From positions 1 to 35,516 of IMG/VR virus record IMGVR_UViG_3300046012_000502: a DNA stretch of 35,516 nucleotides, one strand, 5' to 3'. Every line of letters starts with the position of its first letter. Position 1 is the first letter of the stretch. Shown here piece after piece: positions 1 through 6,603 of the stretch. A program made the translations under genes and the position numbers. Source of the DNA: a virus. The notes under the pieces were generated by a model, which worked only from the letters and a program-made list of their open reading frames with translations, had not been told where the DNA came from and ran no database searches.

Positions 1-519
1 AAAGATGATGGCGCTTTTGAGAATGGCCGTGAAGATACGGTCCATCGGGATCGCGTTCTTTTCGCGCAGCCACAGCACGTCCTCCGGCTCGAAAATCCTG
101 GTGTTGTGTTCATCGACGCAACAGAGCGCCACGAAGTGGGCGCGGATTTCCTGCTTGCTCAGCTTCTTGTCGCCCGCGAGCATGACGAATTCCAACAGAT
201 CGCGATCGGCCGCGGTGGGCGTCCGCACGCGCACGCTGGCGCCCTTCTTCCATTCGTCCACCGGCACCACGATGAACCGAATGTCCTGCGCGGCCTGCAC
301 TTCGTCGCGCGTGATCAGTCGGAGCGGCGCATCGGGCACCGCGGCGATCGGGGCCGGCTCCGGCTCAGGATCCTGCGCGGGCTCTTTCACCGGCTCAGGA
401 TCCTGCGCCGGGTGCGCGATGGGTTCCGTGGACTCGCCCGGCCGCGGTTCAGGCGGCGTGGCGCGCAGGGGGGCGGACAGTTCGGGCGATTCAGAGTCGG
501 GCATCGGGGAGGCGCGCAT
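1..519 (-). CDS. tail assembly chaperone, C-terminus cut by the window edge
   Basis: The frame opens at an ATG at 519 (a second in-frame ATG lies at 504) and runs off the left edge. The first 65 or so residues are Pro/Glu/Ala-rich with a repeated AQDPEP unit. From about residue 68 the sequence reads LITRDEVQAAQDIRF, VPVDEWKKGASVRVRTPTA and later PMDRIFTAILK. This arrangement is typical of the tail assembly chaperone that follows the major tail protein in siphoviruses and helps load the tape measure protein. Its position two genes after the major tail protein fits. Such genes often have a programmed frameshift near their end, but that part is outside the window. The disordered N-terminal tail is unusual for the family. 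Confidence 0.75.
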   Translation of the reverse strand, partial: MRASPMPDSESPELSAPLRATPPEPRPGESTEPIAHPAQDPEPVKEPAQDPEPEPAPIAAVPDAPLRLITRDEVQAAQDIRFIVVPVDEWKKGASVRVRTPTAADRDLLEFVMLAGDKKLSKQEIRAHFVALCCVDEHNTRIFEPEDVLWLREKNAIPMDRIFTAILKSAIIF

Positions 520-546
520 CGCGCGGTGAGGGGAAAGACGAACCTG

Positions 547-585
547 CACGAGCACCAACACGAGCACCTGCGCGAACACGAGCAC
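547..585. repeat. three direct repeats of CACGAGCAC
   Basis: CACGAGCAC occurs at 547-555, 559-567 and 577-585, and the last two copies share the longer CACGAGCACCTG. The repeats lie in the untranslated leader just upstream of the tail chaperone start at 519. They could be a regulatory or structured leader element, or slippage-derived. No function is assigned. Confidence 0.6.
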
Positions 586-638
586 CTGCTGGCGCGCGGT
601 GCGGGGAGACTCGCGACAGAGCCATCGAACCCGCTTTC

Positions 639-675
639 CATGCCGAGGGCATGTGGCGCCCGCGCGCGCGCGCCA
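639..675 (-). terminator. double hairpin downstream of the ZU5-like gene
   Basis: Two adjacent perfect hairpins follow the stop codon at 695. One has arms CATGCC (639-644) and GGCATG (648-653) with a 3-base loop. The other has arms TGGCGC (654-659) and GCGCCA (670-675) with a 10-base loop. Neither is followed by a clear U run, so they may be a weak terminator, an RNA-stability element or an attenuator. Gap 520-694 holds these hairpins and the CACGAGCAC repeats; I see no gene in it. Confidence 0.35.
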
Positions 676-694
676 GCCGATTACCTGCCGTGCC

Positions 695-1204
695 TTACCG
701 CGGCGCTTCGCCGCTGTCCCCGTCGTCCACCCACACGCACGAGCCGTCCGTCACGACGGTCGGATCGCACGGTTGGCCCGCGTTGAACCCGCTGGCCAGC
801 AGGTAGCCGGAGAACCCCCACACGTGCGTGACGGCCACGCCGCCCTCGTGCAGGTGGGCGCGGAAGAAGCCGACAGCCGCGGCCTCCGTGGTGATCGTGT
901 CCACCTTGGCGAACACGAGCCCCTCGCGCGGGTGCTGTTCGTCCAGCGCCTGGCGGATGATGGCCCGACGCGCGAGCGTCGTGGGGAGCGGCGGGGACGC
1001 CGACAGATGGAAGCCCACGAGCGACGAATCGGCCGACAGGAACACGGAGTGCTGCTCCGTCAGCGCGCCTTCGGGAAACTCCACCGACAGGCCCGCCTCC
1101 GGGATGGCGATCGTGCCGCCTTCGGGGCCAATGCTCGCGCTGGCCGAGAGGATGGCCGGCGTGAGGAGTCGAGCCAGGCCGGTGACGCGGTTCAGGTGGT
1201 GCAT
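695..1204 (-). CDS. ZU5-like beta-domain protein in the tail module
   Basis: 169 residues, with an ATG at 1204 preceded by AGGAG about nine bases upstream. Residues about 22-50 (ASIGPEGGTIAIPEAG followed by LSVEFPEGAL) match the GG-...-P.GAL signature of ZU5-like beta domains, which are found in bacterial surface and secreted proteins. The middle (residues 75-125) has no recognised motif. The end contains two cysteines and an acidic tail. It sits between the major tail protein and the tail chaperone, a slot that often holds tail-decoration or unknown proteins. I infer a virion-exposed beta-sandwich accessory protein; function is unproven, and the ZU5 call rests on a short motif. Confidence 0.6.
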   Translation of the reverse strand: MHHLNRVTGLARLLTPAILSASASIGPEGGTIAIPEAGLSVEFPEGALTEQHSVFLSADSSLVGFHLSASPPLPTTLARRAIIRQALDEQHPREGLVFAKVDTITTEAAAVGFFRAHLHEGGVAVTHVWGFSGYLLASGFNAGQPCDPTVVTDGSCVWVDDGDSGEAPR

Positions 1205-1343
1205 GAGTTGGTGCTCCTGGTGCGGGTGAATGCTGGTGCTGCGTGAGCGTTGCGACTGCGCCCTACCCTACCTCCTACACGAACGCCGCCACGGACCGGG
1301 CGCCGAGTGGCATCCACGAATCCGGGCGGCGTTACGCTGCCGA

Positions 1344-1360
1344 TCGCGCGCCGCGCGCGA
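1344..1360 (-). terminator. GC hairpin after the major tail protein gene
   Basis: Arms TCGCGCG (1344-1350) and CGCGCGA (1354-1360) with a 3-base loop lie just beyond the major tail protein stop at 1374. There is no U tract, so it may end or stabilise the abundant tail-protein message rather than be a classical terminator. Nothing else is evident in gap 1205-1373 apart from the ribosome site of the next gene. Confidence 0.35.
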
Positions 1361-1373
1361 CCCCTGCCGGTGC

Positions 1374-1823
1374 TCAGATGGTGGGGCCGTCGAGCACCGC
1401 CACGATCGTGCTGGGCTTCACCTGGAACACGAACTCGGTGTCCGGGAAGTTGTTGCCGGCCTTGCCCGACTTCTTGCGCGTGCTCACGCGCACCTGGGCG
1501 TTGAAGCCGTTGGTGCCGTCCCACAGCACCTGGAGCAGGAAGTAGTCGCGCGCGGTGACGTGCGCGGCGATCAACGCCTGGCCGTCGTCGTCGGCCGTGG
1601 ACAGCAGGCCGTCGAGCGTGAACGTGACGTGCTCGCGACCCACGTTGCTGAGCGGGTCCGCCTGCATGAACACGTCGGTCTCGGTCAGTTCTTCGTTGGC
1701 GTCGGTGCTCCAGCCGGTCATGAGGCCCACGTCTTTCCAGGTGGGCGTGGCCGGGGCTACCGGAATGTCGCTCACCTGAATGAGCGCATCCTTGCTGGGA
1801 AATGGGGTGCCTACGACGGGCAT
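1374..1823 (-). CDS. major tail (tube) protein
   Basis: 149 residues, with an ATG at 1823 and GAGGA about nine bases upstream. The protein opens with MPVVGTPFPSKDALIQVSDI and has the beta-rich, loop-rich layout of siphovirus tail tube subunits, including LLSTADDDGQALIAAHVTARDYF-like central strands and a C-terminal TEFVFQVKPSTIVAVLD strand pair. It lies downstream of the gp10-like and DUF3168 genes and upstream of the tail chaperone, as expected. It has its own untranslated leader and flanking hairpins, which fits an abundantly made structural protein. The assignment rests on order, size and composition more than on a diagnostic motif. Confidence 0.72.
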   Translation of the reverse strand: MPVVGTPFPSKDALIQVSDIPVAPATPTWKDVGLMTGWSTDANEELTETDVFMQADPLSNVGREHVTFTLDGLLSTADDDGQALIAAHVTARDYFLLQVLWDGTNGFNAQVRVSTRKKSGKAGNNFPDTEFVFQVKPSTIVAVLDGPTI

Positions 1824-1883
1824 GGTCGGAATCCTCGCGGTGAGGTAGGGGCGATGCGGGCGGGAACGGCTGGCGAAACACGC

Positions 1884-1900
1884 GGTCGCCCCTGGCGACC
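1884..1900. promoter_or_regulatory. perfect 7-bp hairpin in the major tail protein leader
   Basis: GGTCGCC (1884-1890), loop CCT, GGCGACC (1894-1900). It lies about 60 bases upstream of the major tail protein start, inside the likely 5' leader. It could stabilise the message or act as an operator. Confidence 0.4.
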
Positions 1901-1911
1901 ATCACGGGACC

Positions 1912-1945
1912 AAGATAGCGCCCGCGGCGGGCGGCGCAATGTCGA
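1912..1945 (-). promoter_or_regulatory. weak candidate promoter for the tail genes
   Basis: Read on the minus strand, a TATCTT hexamer (1912-1917) lies downstream of TTGCGC (1934-1939, 16-base spacing) and TCGACA (1940-1945, 22-base spacing). Neither pairing is near consensus. The gap 1824-2030 is less GC-rich than its surroundings, as a promoter region would be, and the tail protein downstream has a long leader. Treat as tentative. Confidence 0.25.
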
Positions 1946-2030
1946 GCGCCGGTCCACCACGGGCAGCGTCGTCAGGCCCGTATTGCAAAATCAGCGATAT
2001 GGCGAATCCTGCGATCCGCGCGATGCGGGA

Positions 2031-2360
2031 CTACTTGGCCGGCGCCGAGCGGGGCGCGCGGTTCTGCTGCGCCTGGGTGATCGCGGCGCGCGTCGTCTTG
2101 CTCACCACGAGGCCCGCGTTGGGGTCTGAGGGCGTCTCCGCGGCGGGCGCGGCCTGCTTGGGCAGGGACGGCTTGCTGTTGCCCGCGGTGGCCGTGGCGC
2201 CCGCCGTGGACGCGCTGGCGTCGGAGGTGGCACTCGCGGCCTGACTGTCGGCTGCAGGCGCGTCGGCCGTGGACGTGACGCGCACGCCGGGCGCGATGCC
2301 GTCGCGCACATCGACGCGCAGGTTAGAGCCGGTCGAGGGGGCTTGGTCGGTGTCCTTCAT
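2031..2360 (-). CDS. hypothetical Ala/Ser/Thr/Pro-rich protein
   Basis: About 109 residues from the ATG at 2360 (MKDTDQAPSTGS). An upstream in-frame ATG at 2435 would lie deep in the preceding gene and is less likely. The start overlaps the end of the preceding gene by 38 bases. The protein is mostly low-complexity (Ala, Ser, Thr, Pro) with no membrane segment or known domain, ending in a basic QAQQNRAPRSAPAK tail. Its place before the major tail protein suggests a small virion-associated or assembly protein, but this is context only. Confidence 0.5.
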   Translation of the reverse strand: MKDTDQAPSTGSNLRVDVRDGIAPGVRVTSTADAPAADSQAASATSDASASTAGATATAGNSKPSLPKQAAPAAETPSDPNAGLVVSKTTRAAITQAQQNRAPRSAPAK

Positions 2361-2799
2361 GGGTGGCTGTCTCAGCGGAGGGGGCGGCGCGCCGGCCGAA
2401 GAATTCCGGCATGCCAGAGGAGGCCCCGCGCTCACGCGCCGGGCGGAACTGACTCATGACCGCGGCAGCACTATGCGCCATCGCGTGCACTTGAATGGTG
2501 AGGCTGTCGATCTGCGCATCCACGAGCGCGCGCAGGGCCGGACTCGCCTGGGCGTTCTCCGCGAGCGCGGCCACCGACAACCGGAGCGCCGTGATCTGTG
2601 CGACCAGGGCCTGCAACGGCGGCGAGAGGGGCGCCGGGTCCGATGCCTCCGTGGCCCCGCCCGTGTCGGCGGCGTCCGTGGCATCGCGCGGCGCGCCGAA
2701 CGTGGGCACGTCGGTCGCGGGTTCGTCAACCATTGCCGCGCCGTCGTCCGGTTTGGTTGACGGAACGCCGATCGCGGAGACGCCGAACGGGGAGGCCAT
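2323..2799 (-). CDS. hypothetical protein with a central helical segment
   Basis: 158 residues. The ATG at 2799 overlaps the stop of the preceding DUF3168 gene (TGATG), so translation is coupled. The N-terminal 50 residues are acidic and probably disordered. Residues about 55-110 (PPLQALVAQITALRLSVAAL onward) form an amphipathic helical or coiled-coil stretch, followed by a short Arg/Gly-rich end. No known family is recognised. Co-translation with the tail terminator candidate suggests a tail assembly role, which is inference. Confidence 0.6.
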   Translation of the reverse strand: MASPFGVSAIGVPSTKPDDGAAMVDEPATDVPTFGAPRDATDAADTGGATEASDPAPLSPPLQALVAQITALRLSVAALAENAQASPALRALVDAQIDSLTIQVHAMAHSAAAVMSQFRPARERGASSGMPEFFGRRAAPSAETATHEGHRPSPLDRL

Positions 2800-3203
2800 C
2801 AGAGCGCCATGGGGGAATAGTGGACGACGCCGTGCGTGTACTCGCCGGTGCCGTCGCCGGCTACCGTGATCAGGCTCGCGGGGCCGTAACAGATGCCGAA
2901 CCCGGTCACGGTCAGGCGGACATAGTGGAGCACGCGGCGCAACTCGGTCCACATCTGCTGCACGGCGCGCTTGTCGTTCCCCGCGCACCACAGGTCGAGT
3001 TGCAGCGTGGCCTGGCTGCCGGAGGTGTGGAACACATCATAGCCATCCTCGCCCGTGGTGCCGAGGACGATGTAATCGAAGTCCGCGTTCACGGGCGCCG
3101 TGCCGCTGTACACTTTCTCGCCGCCCAGGAGCGCAGCGAGCGGAACGTCGGCCAGAATGGCTGCGCTCACCGCTACGTCGAGAGGCCATGCGAGAGCCGT
3201 CAT
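2799..3203 (-). CDS. DUF3168-like tail terminator/completion protein
   Basis: 134 residues from the ATG at 3203 (MTALAWPLDVAVSAAILAD); a GTG at 3212 would add three residues. The pattern of an N-terminal helix, ALLGGEKVYSG, a DYIVLG strand, LDLWCAG, then a helix and closing strands matches the DUF3168 family (lambda gpU-like). These proteins form the ring that ends tail-tube growth and joins the tail to the head. It directly follows the HK97 gp10-like gene, the usual order in siphoviruses. There is no obvious Shine-Dalgarno at either start. Confidence 0.72.
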   Translation of the reverse strand: MTALAWPLDVAVSAAILADVPLAALLGGEKVYSGTAPVNADFDYIVLGTTGEDGYDVFHTSGSQATLQLDLWCAGNDKRAVQQMWTELRRVLHYVRLTVTGFGICYGPASLITVAGDGTGEYTHGVVHYSPMAL

Positions 3204-3282
3204 GGGGAGCACCGGGTGAGAGAGCGGGAAACCATGTGGCGATATATACCAGCATATGCCGGCCGCGTCATTCCCGCGCGCC

Positions 3283-3702
3283 TCAACTCAGCCGGCGAAC
3301 GGCGCGCTGCAAGGCCCGCGAGAGATCGGCGTGAAAGCGCGGCGCCACGTCCCGCCAGGCTGGCCCCAGGGTCGGTTGTGCGGCCATGAACCGCGTGCCG
3401 AATTCCACGAAGTAGGGATAGAACGCGAACCCGGCCTCGATGAAATCGGTGGCGTCCCATCCCACTTCGAAGCCCAGCCCGCTCGTGGTAAACCAGGCTT
3501 TGATGTGATCGGCCATGAACTGCGTCCGCTTGGGGCAGAGCAGGAACGCGAGCGACACGGTATCCTCGGCCGCGCGCGCGACGACGACCCGGATTTCGTC
3601 TTGGGCGTCCTGGTCCGCGCGGTGGAAATTCGCGGCCAGCGCGCGGGTGTCCCGGATGCCCAACTCAAAGTGCGTGGCCCCGTAGAGGCTCGTGCTGGGC
3701 AT
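3283..3702 (-). CDS. HK97 gp10-like tail completion protein
   Basis: 139 residues, ATG at 3702. The sequence has the family layout: an early helix (ALAANFHRADQDAQDEIRVVVARAAE), a central strand, and the phrase FYPYFVEFGTRFMAAQPTLG near residues 93-112. An aromatic-proline segment followed by E-F-G-T and A-x-P is a hallmark of HK97 gp10-like neck or tail-completion proteins. It sits between the connector genes and DUF3168, as in HK97-like genomes. The following 79 bases (3204-3282) are non-coding. Confidence 0.75.
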   Translation of the reverse strand: MPSTSLYGATHFELGIRDTRALAANFHRADQDAQDEIRVVVARAAEDTVSLAFLLCPKRTQFMADHIKAWFTTSGLGFEVGWDATDFIEAGFAFYPYFVEFGTRFMAAQPTLGPAWRDVAPRFHADLSRALQRAVRRLS

Positions 3703-3714
3703 CCGGTGATTGCC

Positions 3715-4122
3715 TTAGTCGGTCGCTGCTTCGGTCCAGGTGAACGCCTGCACGTCCACCTCCCCATTTACTTCGATCGCCACGGAGTCCAGTTCCAACG
3801 TGAACCCGTCGCCCGCGGTTGGGCCGACATTGAAATTGCCGACGTGCTGCCCGCCCGCGGTGAAGATGGCGCCGACGCTCGCATTCGACGCGGCGATGCC
3901 GAGCGCCGTGCCTGCGGTGGCAAACGTGATCACGCCGTTGAGCAGGACGCCGGCTGGCGTGGCCAACCCGATCTGCACCAACTCCGTGCCGGCAGGCAGC
4001 GTGTCACCGTCTGCGGGCATCGCCCCGTCGTAGAGGCGTACGTACCCACCGACCAGCGCGTCGAGCACAGCCTGGGCTTTGAGGTTGCGCACATAGTCTG
4101 CGTACTGAGTGAGCTTGGCCAT
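3715..4122 (-). CDS. conserved phage virion-region protein of unknown function
   Basis: 135 residues, with an ATG at 4122 and AAGGA about seven bases upstream. The start (MAKLTQYADYVRNLKAQAVL, then YVRLYDGAMPADGDT) resembles a small phage family in which an N-terminal helix is followed by an R-[IL]-Y-[DS]-G-x-x-P strand and an alanine/glycine-rich beta domain. Members occur among head-tail genes, but I know no established function. The rest is beta-rich with many Ala, Gly and Thr, suggesting a virion decoration or fibre-like protein. Family recognition is from memory of the pattern only. Confidence 0.6.
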   Translation of the reverse strand: MAKLTQYADYVRNLKAQAVLDALVGGYVRLYDGAMPADGDTLPAGTELVQIGLATPAGVLLNGVITFATAGTALGIAASNASVGAIFTAGGQHVGNFNVGPTAGDGFTLELDSVAIEVNGEVDVQAFTWTEAATD

Positions 4123-4177
4123 GGGGGTCCTTGCGTCTCCGAGCGCGTTGGGATGTGGTGATCGTTCTATGCGGCGA

Positions 4178-5386
4178 CTACGGCCACGCGGCCATCATCG
4201 CTGCCTGAATGCCGGCGATGTCGCCGGCCGAGAGATTCTTGTTCAGGTGATACAGGCGTACCTCTTTCACGTTGGCGTGGAGCGTGTCACTGCCACCCCG
4301 CGCGAACAGTTGCCCCGTCGCCACGGTCGCTGCTTTCTGGAGCGTGAAGCGCTGGTTGAATACGCCCTGAATGATGGCGCCGCGTGCTTGCACAACGCCA
4401 TCCACCACCAGGTTCGGATCTGCCAGTCCGCCCATGTTCACACTGAACAGCTTCGGCCCTGCTGCGAGCGCGAACGTCCACAGATATTCCCAATTCGTGT
4501 CCGCGGGCGAGAAGCCGAACACCTGCGTGTGGTTGGGAAAGAACAGTAACTCGGCGCTGCCTTGCAGGAACGTGCCCGACGCCGGCAATGCGGGGAACGT
4601 GTCCACGCGAAAGAACGCCCACCCCACCGGGTAATCCACGGCCGGGCTGGGGAACGTCGCATACTGGCCGGCGAGCGTGGCGCCGTCCGCTGGCGAAATC
4701 GCGGGCGCGCCCCCAACCCAGGTCAGGTTGATGCCGCCCGATCGCGCCAGCCACCCTGCGCCCGTCAGGCCATAATCAGCCGTCCAGCGCAAGAGCAGCG
4801 GATCATCAAAGGGCTTCGACGTGCCCGCCATCGCGACCGATGTTTTGGGGCGCAGTGCCAAGTTCACCAGCACGGGCGGCACCACTACCGGGTTCGTCAC
4901 CGTACCGCGGCCGGCGACCGACGTGCGCGGTGCCAGCGCTGCCGTCGCACGGTTCGTCAGAACAACCTGGACCGTCGAGTCCTCACACTGGTAGCGCGCG
5001 GACAGTTCGTTCGCCGCGGCGCTCTGACTCTCCACCACGCGCAGCGTGCGCGTCCACGCCGTGCCGTCCGGGTGCTCGCCCGTGATCACCGCGATAGCGC
5101 CCGTGGGAATGACGGTGCCCGCGGTGAACGTCAGCCACCAGTTGCCGATCGGTTTCGGTTGGCCCGCAATGAGGGAATCGCTGATCCGACTCCCGCCCGG
5201 ACTCAGGCGGCAGGGCGCATCCGTGAGCAGGCGCGTGTAGCTCGGCGCCGGCAGGGCGCCACCCGTCCGGGCGCCCGTCGTCACCAGCACGGCCACGAGC
5301 GCCGTGTGCGGCAGGTTGGCATCGCTCAGCGCGCGGAGGCTGTCGAGCCCCTCCCGCGAGACGATCGCCAATTCCGAGCGCGGCAT
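4178..5386 (-). CDS. head-tail connector-like protein fused to a lectin-like (LamG/ConA) domain
   Basis: 402 residues, ATG at 5386. Residues 1-150 (for example TDAPCRLSPGG, then NWWLTFTAGTVIPTGAIAVI and TLRVVESQS) have the small beta-barrel layout of head-closure/stopper proteins, which convert the portal into a tail-binding surface. Residues about 175-402 look like a concanavalin A/LamG jelly roll: many beta strands, paired aromatic strands (FFPNHTQVFGFS, WEYLWTFAL), and the characteristic ending EVRLYHLNKNLSAGDIAGIQAAM, the strand-helix end of LamG-like domains. A fusion of a neck protein with a carbohydrate-binding domain would put a lectin at the head-tail junction. The N-terminal assignment is weaker than the C-terminal one. 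Confidence 0.6.
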   Translation of the reverse strand: MPRSELAIVSREGLDSLRALSDANLPHTALVAVLVTTGARTGGALPAPSYTRLLTDAPCRLSPGGSRISDSLIAGQPKPIGNWWLTFTAGTVIPTGAIAVITGEHPDGTAWTRTLRVVESQSAAANELSARYQCEDSTVQVVLTNRATAALAPRTSVAGRGTVTNPVVVPPVLVNLALRPKTSVAMAGTSKPFDDPLLLRWTADYGLTGAGWLARSGGINLTWVGGAPAISPADGATLAGQYATFPSPAVDYPVGWAFFRVDTFPALPASGTFLQGSAELLFFPNHTQVFGFSPADTNWEYLWTFALAAGPKLFSVNMGGLADPNLVVDGVVQARGAIIQGVFNQRFTLQKAATVATGQLFARGGSDTLHANVKEVRLYHLNKNLSAGDIAGIQAAMMAAWP

Positions 5387-5396
5387 CGAGCGCGCC

Positions 5397-5813
5397 CTAC
5401 CAGGTGAACGTGGTGTCCACGCCGGTCACGACTTGCGTGCCGCCCGTGGCGCCGTCGTCGGCCGCGAAGAAACTGTCACACTCGGCCTGGTACTTTCGCG
5501 CGAGCGTGTCAAACGCCGTGATCTGTTGGCCGAGGAAGGTCTGCGATGCCTGCCCGTCCACGCTCAGTGTGGCCGGCGTGAGGTTGAGCCGCTGCCAGAC
5601 CGCCTGGTACGCCTGCGAGTAGGCCCAGGCGAGCGCGAACGCATCCTGCCGCGGCGCCGTGGGATCGCTGATGTTCGCCGCTTCGGCGTAGCCGGCGTCC
5701 AGAAACCCCTGGATGAACGTCGCCTGGTCCGCGCTGCTGAGGTTGGGGAACAGCCCCGGCGTGAGCAGGCCCGCGGGTTGGAACAGATCGGCGGGAACGT
5801 GCGGTGAGGCCAT
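5397..5813 (-). CDS. probable head-tail connector (adaptor) protein
   Basis: 138 residues, ATG at 5813. The protein is mostly helical (SSADQATFIQGFLDAGYAEA, then QDAFALAWAYSQAYQAVWQR and AFDTLARKYQAECDSFFA), with a short beta end. Helical adaptors that dock under the portal occupy this slot, directly after the capsid genes and before the stopper. No diagnostic motif is visible, so the call rests on position, size and helical content. It ends 10 bases before the next gene and is probably co-transcribed with it. Confidence 0.5.
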   Translation of the reverse strand: MASPHVPADLFQPAGLLTPGLFPNLSSADQATFIQGFLDAGYAEAANISDPTAPRQDAFALAWAYSQAYQAVWQRLNLTPATLSVDGQASQTFLGQQITAFDTLARKYQAECDSFFAADDGATGGTQVVTGVDTTFTW

Positions 5814-5881
5814 GGGGGCGCGGTCCGCTCAGGGTGGACGTGCGGGGCCATCCCTGATGGCGCGATGGGGCTTCGCTCAAC

Positions 5882-5914
5882 GAATGCCGTTGTTATGGCA
5901 TTCTTATGGCATTC
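5882..5914. repeat. tandem TTATGGCATTC repeat with an inverted half-copy
   Basis: TTATGGCATTC is repeated exactly at 5893-5903 and 5904-5914. GAATGCC at 5882-5888 is the inverse complement of GGCATTC, so one hairpin (5882-5888 with 5897-5903) or an alternative one can form. The element lies just past the tRNA 3' end on the transcribed strand and is much more AT-rich than its surroundings. It could be a tRNA processing or termination element, or a regulator-binding site. Confidence 0.55.
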
Positions 5915-5925
5915 CTACCCAACAA

Positions 5926-5998
5926 TAGCAGGGGCGGGACTTGAACCCGCGACCTTCGGATTATGAATCCGACGCGCTACCAACTGCGCCACCCTGCG
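5926..5998 (-). tRNA. tRNA with anticodon CAT (Met)
   Basis: A full 73-base cloverleaf on the minus strand: acceptor CGCAGGG/CCCTGCT, D stem GCGC/GCGC with loop AGTTGGTA, anticodon stem TCGGA/TCCGA with loop TTCATAA, variable AGGTC, T stem GCGGG/CCCGC with loop TTCAAGT, and discriminator A. CCA is not encoded. Bases 1 and 72 are C and T and do not pair, a feature of initiator tRNAs, but the anticodon stem has only two of the three initiator G-C pairs and the D stem is elongator-like. It lies inside the virion operon, between capsid and connector genes. A tRNA-Ile with a modified CAT anticodon cannot be excluded. Confidence 0.92.
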
Positions 5999-6015
5999 CC
6001 AGGCACGCCTACCCG

Positions 6016-6201
6016 TCAGGACGACTCCTGCGGATCCGGCGTGACAATTTCCATCCGGCCCGCGGGACCGGCACTCCCACGCAGCGCGCGCGCGAACTCG
6101 CGCGGCCCCGTGGCCTGTGTGTCGAAGTCATACGGCCGCGCCATCTCGCGGTTGTCCCGGAGCGGGATCGGCTCCGGGGGAGTCGGGCGCGGCTTGGCCA
6201 T
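6016..6201 (-). CDS. small hypothetical protein
   Basis: 61 residues, ATG at 6201, ending 17 bases before the tRNA gene. It is Pro/Arg-rich (MAKPRPTPPEPIPLRDNREM) with no recognised domain. It starts four bases after the preceding small gene ends, so the pair is probably co-translated. Its position between the capsid and connector genes suggests a minor virion or assembly protein, without direct evidence. Confidence 0.5.
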   Translation of the reverse strand: MAKPRPTPPEPIPLRDNREMARPYDFDTQATGPREFARALRGSAGPAGRMEIVTPDPQESS

Positions 6202-6205
6202 GGGC

Positions 6206-6457
6206 TCAGTCCGAGATCAGCTTGCCGGACTTGTCGCAGGGCTGGCCGTGGGCGTTGTGGAACCCGCCGTAGCCGTCCCCGTACACGCCACCCGGGATCG
6301 TCTTGTCGTACCGGCGCCCACGCTTGTCCGTGGGAGAGGCCGGCTGCTGCGGTGGGGGAGCCGCGGGCGGGTTCTGGCTCGCGCCGTCGCCGCCGTTGCC
6401 GGCGCCGTTCGCCCCACTGGCGCCGTTGGCGCCTTCGTTCTCGTTGTCACCAGGCAT
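6206..6457 (-). CDS. small Gly/Asn/Pro-rich hypothetical protein
   Basis: 83 residues from the ATG at 6457 (MPGDNENEGANGASG). An ATG at 6577 is rejected because the extra codons would run through the strong hairpin at 6531-6576. The first half is a flexible Asn/Gly/Ala/Pro stretch. The second half (KTIPGGVYGDGYGGFHNAHG) is Gly- and aromatic-rich. No family is recognised. It lies directly after the major capsid gene, where head-decoration or assembly genes are common. Confidence 0.5.
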   Translation of the reverse strand: MPGDNENEGANGASGANGAGNGGDGASQNPPAAPPPQQPASPTDKRGRRYDKTIPGGVYGDGYGGFHNAHGQPCDKSGKLISD

Positions 6458-6530
6458 TGGATCGCTGAGGATGAAAGGTGAGCCTGTGAAACCGCTGCTG
6501 GACCTACGGAACCTACCTATCTGCAAACGC

Positions 6531-6576
6531 TGAACGCCGGGGACGGGGCGCCACTCGGCCCGCGCCCCGGCGTTCA
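6531..6576 (-). terminator. strong 12-bp hairpin downstream of the major capsid gene
   Basis: Perfect arms TGAACGCCGGGG (6531-6542) and CCCCGGCGTTCA (6565-6576) enclose a 22-base GC-rich loop that can itself pair. It starts 27 bases past the capsid stop codon on the minus strand. Only a short T-rich stretch follows, so it is either a leaky terminator or a 3' stabiliser that keeps capsid message high relative to downstream genes. Gap 6458-6603 holds nothing else. Confidence 0.6.
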
Positions 6577-6603
6577 CTCACTCACCCACGGAACCGGCGC
6601 GCG

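Noticed and set aside
1192-1905. Overlapping minus-strand frame of 237 codons across the major tail protein gene, as a possible frameshift extension
   Set aside because: It contains an inviting TPPGFVDATRRPV stretch but is otherwise Arg/His/Gly-rich, and I see no slippery sequence at the end of the tail protein gene.
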